Shown piece after piece: positions 43,326 through 51,894 of a DNA stretch of 64,000 nt. Made by a program: the position numbers and the translations under genes. The stretch's first letter is position 1. Each line of letters begins with the position of its first letter. Origin of the DNA: an uncultured Clostridia bacterium (GTDB lineage: Bacteria; Bacillota; Clostridia; Oscillospirales; Oscillospiraceae); NCBI GenBank assembly GCA_947173485.1, contig CAMWFH010000007.1, forward strand, positions 28,610 to 92,609, in the 5' to 3' direction. A model generated the notes under the pieces. The model saw only the letters and a list, made by a program, of their open reading frames with translations. It was not told where the DNA came from and did not search any database.

Positions 43326-45020
43326 ATGCGCAGTAGTAGTATCAAACGAACGGTCTGGATCCGAGTGACCGCGGCCCTTCTGTCCATCCTCCTGTTCAGC
43401 TTCGTCACCACCTTCAATATCTTCCGCATCCAGCGCATCCAGCAGGAGAACGTCCAAGCCAACGCCCTGCTGGACCGGGCCCAGCGGGCCGAGGCCGCCC
43501 ACTACAAGTGGGCCACCAGCCTGAGCAATACCCTCTACGCCAACAAGGATTTCACCGGCAGCCTGGATCCCACCACCTGCGTCCTGGGCCAGTGGCTCTA
43601 CGGCGACCTGGGCACGGACGATCCCCAGGTCCTCGCCCTGCGGAATCAGCTGGAGCCGCTCCATAAGGCCCTCCACCAGTCCGCCGGCACCGCCATCGAG
43701 ACTATGTCCACTAGTCCCGCCCAGGCCCGCAGCTACTACCAGAACACCATCCAGGCGGACCTGGCCACCCTGGTGGGGCTGCTGGATCAGGTGGTGGAGC
43801 GGGGCACCGCCCTCAGCGCGGAGAGCGGTGAGCGGATGACCCAGACCATGGTCCTCATGCATGTGACCTGCGCCGTCTGCCTGGCGGCGGCCCTGGTGTG
43901 CCTGATCGGGCTGATCCAGTTCATCATCCTGCGGGTCCTGGCGGGCATCCTCAGCCTCACCGAGAGCAGCAAGCCCCTCCAGGAGGGACGGCTGGACCTG
44001 GAATTTACATATGACAAGGAGGACGAGCTGGGCAGTCTGGCCCGCACTCTCCGGCAGTCTATGGAGCGCATCAACAGCTATGTGTCTGACATCAACCGGA
44101 TCATGAGCCAGCTCTCCGCCGGCAACTTCGACGTGGGCACCTCCGTGCCCTTCGTCGGCGACTTCCGCTCCATCCAGGAGTCCATCCACAGCTTCACCAC
44201 CACCATCTCCTACTCCCTAGCCCAGGTCCGGCAGGCGGAGCAGCGGATCTCCGCCAACGCCGAGCAGCTCTCCAATGGCGCCCAGTCCCTGGCCCAGGGG
44301 GCCACGGAGCAGGCCAGCGCCATCGAGGAGATGTACGCCACCCTGGACGATCTGTCCAACAGCGCCGCCCAGAACGTGAAGGCCGCCGGACAGGCCCAAC
44401 AGGACGCCCACCTCACCGGGGAGCAGGTCACCCTCAGCGGCGAGCAGATGGAGCAGATGGTAGCCGCCATGGCGGACATCACCAATGCCTCCCAGGAGAT
44501 CGGGCGTATCCTCTCCACCATCGAGAACATCGCCTTCCAGACCAACATCCTGGCCTTGAACGCGGCGGTGGAGGCCGCCCGGGCCGGCACGGCGGGGAAG
44601 GGCTTCGCCGTGGTGGCCGACGAGGTGCGCTCCCTGGCCTCCCAGTCCGACCAGGCGGCCAAGGCCACCAAGGACCTGATCGAGAACTCCGTCCGGGCCA
44701 CCGAGCGGGGCGGGAAGATCGTGAAAGAGGTCTCCGCCACCCTGCGGCAGGCCCTGGAGCTGGTGGAGCGCTCCAACAACGATATCCGCTCCATCTCCCA
44801 GGCCGTGGAAGGGGAGGCCGAGGCCATCAGCCAGGTGACCGAGGGCATCGGCCAGATCTCCACCGTGGTCCAGACCAACTCCGCCAGCAGCGAGGAGTCC
44901 GCGGCGGTGAGCGCCGAGCTGTTCGACCAGGTGCGCCTGCTCCAGGACCAGCTCCGCCGGTTCAAGCTGAAGCAGCCGGGGCAGACGGAACAAGCGGGCC
45001 TGCCGGTGGCGCGGGTATAA
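43326..45020 (+). CDS. Methyl-accepting chemotaxis protein with an external CZB-like zinc site
   Basis: A 564-residue chemoreceptor: TM1 at about 11-32, external sensor 35-180, TM2 at about 182-205, HAMP to about 260, and a cytoplasmic signalling coiled coil with the conserved tip IAFQTNILALNAAVEAARAG...GKGFAVVADEVRSLA. The sensor contains H59 (AHYKW), C85 (TTCVLGQWLYGD), H113 and H117 (LHKALHQ), the spacing and text of CZB chemoreceptor zinc-binding domains, which normally sit in the cytoplasm; here it lies between the two TM helices. It may sense zinc, hypochlorous acid or thiol-reactive compounds. No other chemotaxis genes are nearby. Confidence 0.9.
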   Translation: MRSSSIKRTVWIRVTAALLSILLFSFVTTFNIFRIQRIQQENVQANALLDRAQRAEAAHYKWATSLSNTLYANKDFTGSLDPTTCVLGQWLYGDLGTDDPQVLALRNQLEPLHKALHQSAGTAIETMSTSPAQARSYYQNTIQADLATLVGLLDQVVERGTALSAESGERMTQTMVLMHVTCAVCLAAALVCLIGLIQFIILRVLAGILSLTESSKPLQEGRLDLEFTYDKEDELGSLARTLRQSMERINSYVSDINRIMSQLSAGNFDVGTSVPFVGDFRSIQESIHSFTTTISYSLAQVRQAEQRISANAEQLSNGAQSLAQGATEQASAIEEMYATLDDLSNSAAQNVKAAGQAQQDAHLTGEQVTLSGEQMEQMVAAMADITNASQEIGRILSTIENIAFQTNILALNAAVEAARAGTAGKGFAVVADEVRSLASQSDQAAKATKDLIENSVRATERGGKIVKEVSATLRQALELVERSNNDIRSISQAVEGEAEAISQVTEGIGQISTVVQTNSASSEESAAVSAELFDQVRLLQDQLRRFKLKQPGQTEQAGLPVARV

Positions 45021-45037
45021 GTGTTTTAGAGAGAGCC

Positions 45038-45072
45038 GGCAGGGCGGGGGAGACCCGTCCTGCCGTTCTTTT
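45038..45072 (+). terminator. Terminator of the chemoreceptor gene
   Basis: An 11-bp stem (45038-45048 with 45054-45064, one wobble) and a 5-nt loop are followed by GTTCTTTT. Its tail is just before the ankyrin gene start. Confidence 0.8.
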
Positions 45073-45106
45073 GGGGATGCTCCCCCAAGACAGAAAGGAG
45101 ACCGCT

Positions 45107-45916
45107 ATGAAAAAGCTGTTCACCGCCATCCGCCGGGGCGATCTGGAGGAGGTGGCCCAGATCTTAGACCGCAGGCCGGAGCTGATCGCCTGCCTGGCCA
45201 AGGCCCCGCCCAAAAAGGACGACGGCCAGTCCCCCCTGATGGTGGCCATCAAGAGCGATAACTTGGAGGTGGCCCACCTGCTCTTAGACCGTGGGGCGGA
45301 CGTGGACTTCGCGGACGCCGTCAATCCCTACGGCATCAACTTCTCCGCCCCCATCTGGTATCACGCCGTGGGCCAGAGCTTCATGCGGGCGGGGCATACC
45401 GTGGGCCCCGGCCCGGAGCGCTCTAAGGGCTACTTCCTGCTCCTCCGCCGCCTGCTGGACATGGGGATGGACCCTGACCAAAAGACCTCCCACGGCCTCA
45501 CTGCCTGGCAGCACGCCCTGGAGGAGTACGACCAGTTCGCCCATGATTCCTATCCCAGCTACTGTGTGGAAACGGCCACAGAGGAGAACCGCCGGCTGCG
45601 GGAGATGCTCAAGGCGGTGCTGGACGAGCTCTTGAAGCACGGGGCGGATATCCACACCTTTATACCGCCCCGTGACAACGGCCTGTCCCATGTCTCGGTG
45701 ATCCTGCGGAACCTGGAGGAGGGCCGGGAGCTGCTGGAGGGCCTGTACGGCCTGGACCCGGACTGCGACGCCTTCAAGCCCCACACCATGAAGTACCGGG
45801 GCAAGGAGCGGCTGGTCCAGCCCCATTACACCGTGGAGGACTACCGCCAGTGGTACGAGCTCAAATGGCGGCCCCTGGAGCCTACCCTCCGGGCCTACTA
45901 CGAGAAGGGGCGGTAG
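45107..45916 (+). CDS. Ankyrin-repeat protein
   Basis: A 269-residue soluble protein with ankyrin-like repeats in the first half: LFTAIRRGDLEEVAQILDRRPEL, then SPLMVAIKSDNLEVAHLLLDRGADVDFAD and a third, degenerate unit around LLRRLLDMGMDPDQKTSHGLTAWQHALEEYD. A later HGADIHTFIPP is a further repeat edge. The C-terminal 60 residues (AFKPHTMKYRGKERLVQPHYTVEDYRQWYE) are not repeat-like. Ankyrin stacks bind proteins; no enzymatic motif is seen. Start at 45107 follows GAAAGGAGACCGCT. Confidence 0.8.
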   Translation: MKKLFTAIRRGDLEEVAQILDRRPELIACLAKAPPKKDDGQSPLMVAIKSDNLEVAHLLLDRGADVDFADAVNPYGINFSAPIWYHAVGQSFMRAGHTVGPGPERSKGYFLLLRRLLDMGMDPDQKTSHGLTAWQHALEEYDQFAHDSYPSYCVETATEENRRLREMLKAVLDELLKHGADIHTFIPPRDNGLSHVSVILRNLEEGRELLEGLYGLDPDCDAFKPHTMKYRGKERLVQPHYTVEDYRQWYELKWRPLEPTLRAYYEKGR

Positions 45917-45945
45917 CCGCCGGCGCTCCGCATCAAGGAAGATCG

Positions 45946-45987
45946 AAAGGGCTTGCTGTCTGCCATTCACAGACAACAAGCCCTTTT
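45946..45987 (+). terminator. Terminator of the ankyrin gene
   Basis: AAAGGGCTTG/CAAGCCCTTT outer stem and TGTCTG/CAGACA inner stem are followed by a T, in a symmetrical A/T context. Confidence 0.8.
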
Positions 45988-46083
45988 GGCTGCTCGAACG
46001 ATCTCTTATCTCGATTTTTTGTCTAACTTTTTGAGGTCACTTCAAGTATTGCATGACGATATTTTGAGAGATCCGGCAAGATC

Positions 46084-46344
46084 TTAGGCATAGTGGCCTT
46101 TGCAGGCGAGAATGACTATCATGTCGTCCAGGACCTTGTATGTCAGCCGGTCCATGTCGTTGATGCGGCGGCTCCATAGGCCGGACAGGTCGTGTTTTAG
46201 CGGTTCTGGCTTGCCGATTCCGTCGAACGGGTCCCGGAGGGCGGCTTTGATGAGGGCGTTGATCCGCTTCAGCGTGACCTTGTCCTTCTGCCATTCGCAA
46301 TAGTCATCCCAGGCGTCGCTGTCCCACTGTGATCTTCTCCCCAT
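46084..46344 (-). CDS. yoeB: Txe/YoeB-family toxin (mRNA interferase)
   Basis: An 86-residue type II toxin. YoeB-like enzymes bind the ribosomal A site and cut mRNA. The whole family pattern is visible: WDSDAWDDYCEWQKDKVTLKRINALIK at the start, the PFDGIGKPEPLKHDLSGLWSRRI core with the catalytic Glu and Arg, and the C-terminal GHY of the His-Tyr pair. It begins 2 bases after the antitoxin stop, so the pair is one operon and translationally linked. Confidence 0.93.
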   Translation of the reverse strand: MGRRSQWDSDAWDDYCEWQKDKVTLKRINALIKAALRDPFDGIGKPEPLKHDLSGLWSRRINDMDRLTYKVLDDMIVILACKGHYA

Positions 46345-46346
46345 GG

Positions 46347-46619
46347 TCAGTCCGTCTCGATCAGATCATGGGTCTCTAGGGGGAGCGTACCAGCGTTCAG
46401 GGCGTCTAGCTTCTCCTTCAGGTACCGGACATTGTTTTCACTGTAAAATGGGTCGGCATCTGCGGTCACGTCAAAGGGGATCCGTCTTTCCTGTTCCACC
46501 TTCCGGCAGCAGATCGTTAGCAGTGTCGTCAGGTTCATGCCCATGCGCTGGCAGATCTCCTCCACGTTCTTTTTTAGCTGTTCATCCATGCGGAAGTTTA
46601 CATTTACTGTCTGTGCCAT
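46347..46619 (-). CDS. relB: RelB/DinJ-family antitoxin
   Basis: A 90-residue antitoxin with an N-terminal ribbon-helix-helix (QTVNVNFRMDEQLKKNVEEICQRMGMNLTTLL), which binds the operon's own promoter, and a flexible C-terminal tail (RRIPFDVTADADPFYSENN) that would wrap around the toxin. The start at 46619 is set by AGGAGG seven bases upstream; an ATG three codons earlier has no site. DinJ-type antitoxins often pair with YafQ, here with a Txe/YoeB toxin, a common swap. Confidence 0.92.
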   Translation of the reverse strand: MAQTVNVNFRMDEQLKKNVEEICQRMGMNLTTLLTICCRKVEQERRIPFDVTADADPFYSENNVRYLKEKLDALNAGTLPLETHDLIETD

Positions 46620-46644
46620 AGCTAACACCTCCTGTATGCTTCCT

Positions 46645-46673
46645 ATTATAGCAGGTATCGAGATGGATGTAAA
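46645..46673 (-). promoter_or_regulatory. Promoter of the toxin-antitoxin operon
   Basis: On the reverse strand TTTACA (46673-46668), 17-bp spacer, TATAAT (46650-46645). Confidence 0.8.
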
Positions 46674-46759
46674 GGATCATCATTACAACTCTTTGCGCGA
46701 TCATTCGTCCCGGCTGATCATGCCCTCTCTGCCGCCTGAAAAAGAAGGAAACTTCCCCC

Positions 46760-46788
46760 TTGCCAGGGGCCGGGGAAGGGAGTATACT
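46760..46788 (+). promoter_or_regulatory. Promoter of the serine hydrolase gene
   Basis: TTGCCA (46760-46765), 17-bp spacer, TATACT (46783-46788). Confidence 0.7.
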
Positions 46789-46837
46789 GGCTTTATCCCG
46801 CCCCTTGGGGGGCGCTATGTGAAAAGGAGATGCACAC

Positions 46838-48901
46838 ATGAACACGAGATGGAAACAGCGGACCTTGGCGCTGGCGCTGCTGCTGGCCCTGGTCCTCGCC
46901 CTGCCGGCCCATGCCGCGGAGGATGCCGCTCCTACACGGGCGGAGCGGGCCCAGGCCGCGGCGGAGGCCGCCATGCAGTACGGCGGCGCGGTCAGCGTCC
47001 AGTACGCCCTGTGGCAGGATGGGGAGATCGTCCTCTCCGGCACCGCCGGGGTCTACTCCAAGTCGGAAAACCGGCTCCTCACCGGCGATCACCTCTACGG
47101 CATCGGCTCCATCAGCAAGACCTACACCGCCACCCTTGTGATGGAGCTGGTGGAGGCGGGGAAGGTGGACCTGGACGAGCCGGTGACCACCTATCTGCCA
47201 AACTTCAAGATGGCCGACGAGCGGTATAAGGACATCACCGTTCGGATGCTGCTGGACCACTCCTCCGGCCTGATGGGCACCACCAACACCAACGCCTTCC
47301 TCCTGGGGGACCCCAAGGAGGACGACGCCCGGAAGAGCCTGCTCGACCGGCTGGCGGACCAGACCCTCCAGGCGGACCCAGGGGCCTACAGCGTCTACTG
47401 CAATGACGGCTTCACCCTGGCGGAGCTGCTGATCGAGGCCGTCAGCGGCAAGAGCTATACAGACTTCCTCCATGAGACCATCACCGCCCCCCTGGGCCTG
47501 GACCACACGGTCACCCCCATGGACGAGGTGGACTGGAACGAGGCGGCCAAGATCTACCAGGGGACGGACCCCCGGGCCCTGCCGGCGGAGGCCCTGGCGG
47601 TGATCGGGGCCGGCGGGCTCTACGCCAACGCCGCCGACCTGGCCAGCTTCGGCGGGATCTTCTGCAACGACAGCATCCTGGAGGAGACCTCCCGGCAGGC
47701 CATGGCCGCCGATGCCTACCTCCGGGGGATGTGGCCCGAGGACAGCGAGGGGGATGCCCTGGCCTACGGCTTAGGCTGGGACAGCGTCCATATGTTCCCC
47801 TTCAGCCAGAACGGTATCCAGGCCCTGGTGAAGGGCGGGGACACCATCTACTACCACGCCGGCCTGGTGGTCCTGCCGGAGCACGATATGGCGGCGGCGG
47901 TGCTGACCTCCGGCGGCGTCAGCACCTATAACGAGCTGGCCGCGGCCCGGATGCTCATAGACGCCCTGGCAGAGGAGGGCATCACCGTCAACGAGACCGC
48001 CGCCCTGCCGGAGACCACCCCCGCTGAGGCCATCCCAACGGAGGTCCTTGCCCTGACCGGGGACTACGGCAGCTCCACCGGCTTCCTGAAGGTCCTGATG
48101 GAGGGGAACACCATGACCCTCCAGATGCCGGAGATGTACGGCGGTGGCGCCCAGCTCTTCACCTACTGCCAGGACGGCTCCTTCCGGGACGAGACCGGGA
48201 CCATCTTGATCCGTCTGGTGACGGAGGACAACGGCCAGACCTACCTCTTCCAGAAGGCCTACACCCCCGTGCCGGGCCTGACCACCATCTGCGCCGCCAA
48301 CTATGGCTTTGAGCGCCTGCCGGAGCAGACCGTGTCCCCGGAGGCCCAGGCCGCCTGGGACAGCCGGGGCAGCCGCCTCTACTTCCTGATGAACGAGAAG
48401 TACACCTCCTCCTTCTACCCCATGGGCGGCATCGTGGCCACCATGGCGGACCCCTCTGTCTACCCGGCGGGCTACATCGCCACCAATGTCATCACCGGCC
48501 CCGACTTGGCGGAGAACTTCGTCCAGATTCCCGGTACCGGCAGCCGGGACGGCGGGACCGTCCGGGCCTACACGGAGAACGGGGCGGACTGGCTGGCCAT
48601 CAACTCCTCCCTCTTCCGGGAGAGCAGCTCCCTGGAGACCATCTACAACGGGGAGCGGGCCATCTGCACCATCCAGCCAGACGGCTTCGCCCGCTGGTAC
48701 CACGTCGGTGAGGCGGCAGGGAAGACCGTGACCATCACCCTGCCGGAGCGGGGGGCCTTCTACGTCTATGACGCCGCCTGCCAGCTGACCGCCTCCTCCT
48801 GGTGCTGGGGGGACACCACCGCCGTCCTGCCGGAGGGGGGCTACATCGTCTTTGCCGGCGACGTTGGCCAGGTGTTCCATATCCTGATGACCGCCGCCTG
48901 A
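46838..48901 (+). CDS. Secreted beta-lactamase-family serine hydrolase
   Basis: A 687-residue exported protein. Signal peptide at about 1-26 (LALALLLALVLALPAHA), then a class C beta-lactamase/DD-peptidase-like domain (about 40-390) with SxxK in GIGSISKTYTA (about residue 92) and YxN in VYCNDGF (about residue 188); the third box is probably in YYHAGLV, where HxG replaces KTG as in many esterase-like members. The remaining 300 residues are beta-rich and unassigned; the family often carries such C-terminal domains. No TM anchor is seen, so it may be released or wall-associated. Penicillin resistance cannot be inferred; D-amino peptide or ester hydrolysis is as likely. Confidence 0.85.
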   Translation: MNTRWKQRTLALALLLALVLALPAHAAEDAAPTRAERAQAAAEAAMQYGGAVSVQYALWQDGEIVLSGTAGVYSKSENRLLTGDHLYGIGSISKTYTATLVMELVEAGKVDLDEPVTTYLPNFKMADERYKDITVRMLLDHSSGLMGTTNTNAFLLGDPKEDDARKSLLDRLADQTLQADPGAYSVYCNDGFTLAELLIEAVSGKSYTDFLHETITAPLGLDHTVTPMDEVDWNEAAKIYQGTDPRALPAEALAVIGAGGLYANAADLASFGGIFCNDSILEETSRQAMAADAYLRGMWPEDSEGDALAYGLGWDSVHMFPFSQNGIQALVKGGDTIYYHAGLVVLPEHDMAAAVLTSGGVSTYNELAAARMLIDALAEEGITVNETAALPETTPAEAIPTEVLALTGDYGSSTGFLKVLMEGNTMTLQMPEMYGGGAQLFTYCQDGSFRDETGTILIRLVTEDNGQTYLFQKAYTPVPGLTTICAANYGFERLPEQTVSPEAQAAWDSRGSRLYFLMNEKYTSSFYPMGGIVATMADPSVYPAGYIATNVITGPDLAENFVQIPGTGSRDGGTVRAYTENGADWLAINSSLFRESSSLETIYNGERAICTIQPDGFARWYHVGEAAGKTVTITLPERGAFYVYDAACQLTASSWCWGDTTAVLPEGGYIVFAGDVGQVFHILMTAA

Positions 48902-49044
48902 GAAAGATGCCGCACCTGTTCCCGGCGTCCGGGCCGTTTTGCGGGGATGTCCCATCCAAGGCATATCCATTAAGGTATAAATTTGGAAAAAAGGGGACAC
49001 ATTGAGAGTGATCTCTGCAACAGCGGACAGAAAGGATGCGGCTT

Positions 49045-49368
49045 ATGGAACGAGTATCGAAAAGCACCTTCAACAGCAGCGTAGAGCAGGCGGCGGGGCC
49101 TGTGCTGGTGGACTTCTCCGCCCCCTGGTGCGGCTATTGCAAGCGCCTGGCGCCCCTGCTGGACCAGATGGAGCGGCAGAGCGAGGACCAGCTGGCCTTC
49201 GTCGAGGTCAACGTAGACACGGACCCGGAATTGGCGGCGGCCCTCCATGTGGAGGCGGTGCCCACCCTGTACCTCTACCAGAACGGACAGCACGGCGAGG
49301 CCCTGGTGGCCCCCCAGTCCATCACCGCCATACGGGGCTGGCTGCGGCACCAGGGCGTGGCCCTGTAG
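49045..49368 (+). CDS. trxA: Thioredoxin
   Basis: A 107-residue thioredoxin-fold protein with active site WCGYC (SAPWCGYCKRLAPLL, residues about 29-43) and the cis-proline VEAVPTLYLYQNG. The active-site dipeptide Gly-Tyr differs from the classical Gly-Pro, so the redox potential may be shifted toward glutaredoxin-like values. The start at 49045 is preferred to the ATG at 49036 because GAAAGGA then has proper spacing. It is followed after 5 bases by its reductase, forming a two-gene electron-transfer unit. Confidence 0.9.
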   Translation: MERVSKSTFNSSVEQAAGPVLVDFSAPWCGYCKRLAPLLDQMERQSEDQLAFVEVNVDTDPELAAALHVEAVPTLYLYQNGQHGEALVAPQSITAIRGWLRHQGVAL

Positions 49369-49373
49369 GCCCG

Positions 49374-50300
49374 ATGGAGCAGACCCGATTTGAGATCGCC
49401 GTCATCGGCGGCGGCCCGGCGGGGTACACGGCGGCCCTCTATGCCGCCAGGGCCGGCCGGGACGTGATGGTCCTGGAGAAGCTGTCCGCCGGCGGGCAGA
49501 TGGCCTCCACCAGCTGGGTGGAGAACTATCCGGGCTTCGAGGGCATCGATGGCTTCGCCCTGGGGGAGCGGATGCGGCAGGCGGCGGAGGCCGCGGGGGC
49601 GGTCACGGTCTATGACGAGGCAGTGGACCTCCGGCTGTCCGATGCGCCCAAGCAGGTGACCGCCACCGGCGGGACCTATCTGGCGGACGCGGTGATCCTG
49701 GCCGCCGGGGCCCATCCCCGGCGGCTGGGCCTACAGGAGGAGGAGGCCCTGACGGGCCGTGGCGTGGCCTACTGCGCCGCCTGTGACGGGGCTATGTACC
49801 GGGACCGGACGGTGGCGGTGGTGGGCGGCGGCAACACCGCCGCCGGCGATGCTCTGCTGCTGGCGAAGCTCTGCCGGCAGGTCTACCTGGTCCACCGGCG
49901 GGACGCCCTCCGGGCGGAGGCAGTCTACCGGCGGGCCCTGGAGCGGGCGGAGAACGTGACGTTCTTGTGGAACAGCACCGTGGAGGCCATCCTTCACGGG
50001 GAACGGGTGGAGGGCCTGGCCCTGCGGGACACCCGGGATGGCAGCCGGCGGGAGCTGGCGGTGGACGCTGTCTTTGTGGCCGTGGGCCGGCTCCCCGCCA
50101 CGGAGCTGGTGAAGGGCCAGCTGTCCCTGGACGGCGGCGGCTATATCCAGGCCGGGGAGGACACCCGGACGGAGATCCCCGGCGTCTTTGCGGCGGGGGA
50201 CCTCCGGGCCAAGCCCTTCCGGCAGATCGTCACCGCCGCCGCGGATGGGGCGGTGGCCGCCCATATGGCGGGGGCGTATTTGGACAGTTTGCCCCGTTAG
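49374..50300 (+). CDS. trxB: Thioredoxin reductase
   Basis: A 308-residue low-molecular-weight flavoprotein that reduces thioredoxin, normally with NADPH. FAD-binding GGGPAGYTAALYAARAG is at the N-terminus, the redox centre CAAC in GVAYCAACDGAMY (about 131-143) is correct, the nucleotide site is GGGNTAAGDA, and the FAD end motif GVFAAGDLRAKPFRQIVTAAADG is intact. In place of a typical NADPH HRRxxxR motif it has VHRRDALRAEAV, which conforms. Start at 49374, 5 bases after trxA. Confidence 0.94.
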   Translation: MEQTRFEIAVIGGGPAGYTAALYAARAGRDVMVLEKLSAGGQMASTSWVENYPGFEGIDGFALGERMRQAAEAAGAVTVYDEAVDLRLSDAPKQVTATGGTYLADAVILAAGAHPRRLGLQEEEALTGRGVAYCAACDGAMYRDRTVAVVGGGNTAAGDALLLAKLCRQVYLVHRRDALRAEAVYRRALERAENVTFLWNSTVEAILHGERVEGLALRDTRDGSRRELAVDAVFVAVGRLPATELVKGQLSLDGGGYIQAGEDTRTEIPGVFAAGDLRAKPFRQIVTAAADGAVAAHMAGAYLDSLPR

Positions 50301-50319
50301 ACCGTCTGACAGACAGAAG

Positions 50320-50370
50320 AGCAGCCCCTCGGTGCAGGATATTCTCCTGGACCGGGGGGCTGCTGCTTTT
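50320..50370 (+). terminator. Terminator of trxA-trxB
   Basis: A 14-bp stem (50320-50333 with 50351-50364, one G-T pair) is followed by GCTTTT. Confidence 0.8.
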
Positions 50371-50409
50371 GTATCTATTTTGTGGCGCAGTTCTTACATC
50401 AGATCCTCT

Positions 50410-51378
50410 TTACTGCTTTGCAAGCAGGTCCAGATACCTTCTCTGCTCTGATTCCGGAATCTTCAATGCTGCCATAGCTTTTTCGACAGACACGCCCATC
50501 GTTTCCGTTAGATTTCTGATAGCAGAGAGGATACCCTCTGTCATTCCTTCGGCCCGGCCCTTAGCGATTCCTTCCCGCTCGATCGCAACACCCAGATCAC
50601 ACATATCATGCAGCCCCCTTTCCAGTTCTCGCGTCATGGGAATACCAAAATCATCCTTCAGCACCTGTTGCTTCTCCGCTGCCTCGATGTCGTTGGACAG
50701 CAGCACATCCAACAGCCTTAAAATATCGCAATCTGTGTCCTCCGGTCTGCCCAGGCAGATCATGAGCAGCGTCATCAGATCATAGGTCTCGACTGGTTCC
50801 TTCACACTGCCGACCATATTTTCTTCCACGATACGATAGCGTGTGATCGTATTCTGACGCTCCAATGGCGGCTTGATCGCAATAAAAATGCTGTATACCT
50901 TTTTGATATCCTGATAATTTGAATTTGTGAACTCCGTCCCATTCTGCGCCGAGATCATCCGGCAGCAGTAATAGATCCCCCGCTTTGGCAGCGGATATCC
51001 GGGGTAGTAATTGCCTTGTGCTTCGAGGTCTATGATGATTCGGATCAGCTCGCCTGACCTTGGCACTCTGGCAAGGAAGCGGATATCATAGGTGACGGTC
51101 CCTTCCGTCAGAGAAGTGTCCTCATTGCTGATCCCGTGGATCCGTTGGTCCGCGTTCGTCTTATCTGGTGATACAGCCACTTTGCTGATGGCAGGTTCAC
51201 CCTCGATATACTTCTCCGCAATCTCGTTCACATCATGGTCCCGGAACTCCTCCAGGCAGCATTTCATGATCCAGGCCAGGATGATCTTGACCGCCAGGAC
51301 CTGTTTGCAGGCGGCGTCCAGCTGCGCGTTCTTGTCGATCGTGCGGATGCTCTCCGCAAGCGGCGTTTCTACTTCCAT
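50410..51378 (-). CDS. Rpn-family recombination-promoting nuclease / putative transposase
   Basis: An intact 322-residue member of the Rpn family (PD-(D/E)xK fold). The nuclease core is in the N-terminal half: VTYDIRFLARVP (the Asp), IIIDLEAQGNYYPGYPLPKRGIYYCCRM (the Glu-x-Gln), then FTNSNYQDIKKVYSIF. The C-terminal part is helical with GIAKGRAEGMTEGIL and a final AMAALKIPESEQRRYL. AAGGGGGGTG precedes the ATG. In E. coli Rpn proteins promote recombination; in Clostridia these genes are often multicopy, and the frameshifted paralogue at 30061-31057 fits that. A TATAAT box (51404-51409) with TAGACT 17 bp upstream marks a probable promoter. Confidence 0.85.
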   Translation of the reverse strand: MEVETPLAESIRTIDKNAQLDAACKQVLAVKIILAWIMKCCLEEFRDHDVNEIAEKYIEGEPAISKVAVSPDKTNADQRIHGISNEDTSLTEGTVTYDIRFLARVPRSGELIRIIIDLEAQGNYYPGYPLPKRGIYYCCRMISAQNGTEFTNSNYQDIKKVYSIFIAIKPPLERQNTITRYRIVEENMVGSVKEPVETYDLMTLLMICLGRPEDTDCDILRLLDVLLSNDIEAAEKQQVLKDDFGIPMTRELERGLHDMCDLGVAIEREGIAKGRAEGMTEGILSAIRNLTETMGVSVEKAMAALKIPESEQRRYLDLLAKQ

Positions 51379-51403
51379 GGCTCGACACCCCCCTTATAGT
51401 CTG

Positions 51404-51432
51404 ATTATAACACAGGCATTATGTGAAGTCTA
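51404..51432 (-). promoter_or_regulatory. Probable promoter of the intact Rpn gene
   Basis: On the reverse strand TAGACT (51432-51427), 17-bp spacer, TATAAT (51409-51404). Confidence 0.5.
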
Positions 51433-51492
51433 TATGGTATTTTGCGGTCATCGAGCACGAACGAGGGCGATCTTGAACAAGACCATAAAACG

Positions 51493-51524
51493 AAAAAGGC
51501 TCAGGTCCTTTCGGACCTGGGCCT
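51493..51524 (-). terminator. Terminator of the tRNA-Leu pair
   Basis: A 12-bp stem (51497-51508 with 51513-51524, one mismatch) with a 4-nt loop is followed on the reverse strand by TTTTT. Confidence 0.8.
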
Positions 51525-51529
51525 TATTC

Positions 51530-51617
51530 TGGTGCGCGAGGCGGGACTCGAACCCGCACGTCCGTATTGGACACTAGAACCTGAATCTAGCGAGTCTACC
51601 AATTCCACCACTCGCGC
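51530..51617 (-). tRNA. tRNA-Leu (anticodon CAG), CCA encoded
   Basis: Class II tRNA with a long variable arm. Acceptor GCGCGAG/CTCGCGC, anticodon stem CTAGA/TCTAG with loop TTCAGGT giving anticodon CAG, T arm with GGTTCGAGTCC, and an encoded 3' CCA. Confidence 0.95.
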
Positions 51618-51647
51618 ATCTTTGCGATCGTCTTGCAGAAAGGGGGG

Positions 51648-51732
51648 TGGTGCGAGTGACGGGACTTGAACCCGTACGTCTGTTGACACACGCCCCTCAA
51701 ACGTGCCTGTCTACCTGTTCCAGCACACTCGC
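51648..51732 (-). tRNA. tRNA-Leu (anticodon GAG), CCA encoded
   Basis: Class II tRNA with acceptor GCGAGTG/CACTCGC, anticodon stem CACGT/GCGTG with loop TTGAGGG giving anticodon GAG, and an encoded 3' CCA. First of two Leu tRNAs in one transcript. Confidence 0.93.
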
Positions 51733-51760
51733 AGGTCTGCACTCCGCAGATCGCTTTGCT

Positions 51761-51789
51761 ATTATAGCGCCATGCTCCTGGTTTGTCAA
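51761..51789 (-). promoter_or_regulatory. Consensus promoter of the tRNA-Leu pair
   Basis: On the reverse strand TTGACA (51789-51784), 17-bp spacer, TATAAT (51766-51761). Confidence 0.9.
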
Positions 51790-51827
51790 CTGTTTTTTCG
51801 CTATTTTCTTGAAAATTTTTTCGGGGT

Positions 51828-51856
51828 TTGTATTTGCAGGAAAACCGTGCTATACT
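51828..51856 (+). promoter_or_regulatory. Probable promoter of the ArsC/Spx-like gene
   Basis: TTGTAT (51828-51833), 17-bp spacer, TATACT (51851-51856). Confidence 0.6.
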
Positions 51857-51894
51857 AGAGAAAACTCTCCCGTTCCAAGGGAAAAAGGAGGCTG

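Noticed and set aside
51530..51732. tRNA-associated attachment site of an integrated element
   Set aside because: No integrase gene and no repeat of the tRNA 3' ends was seen in the neighbourhood.
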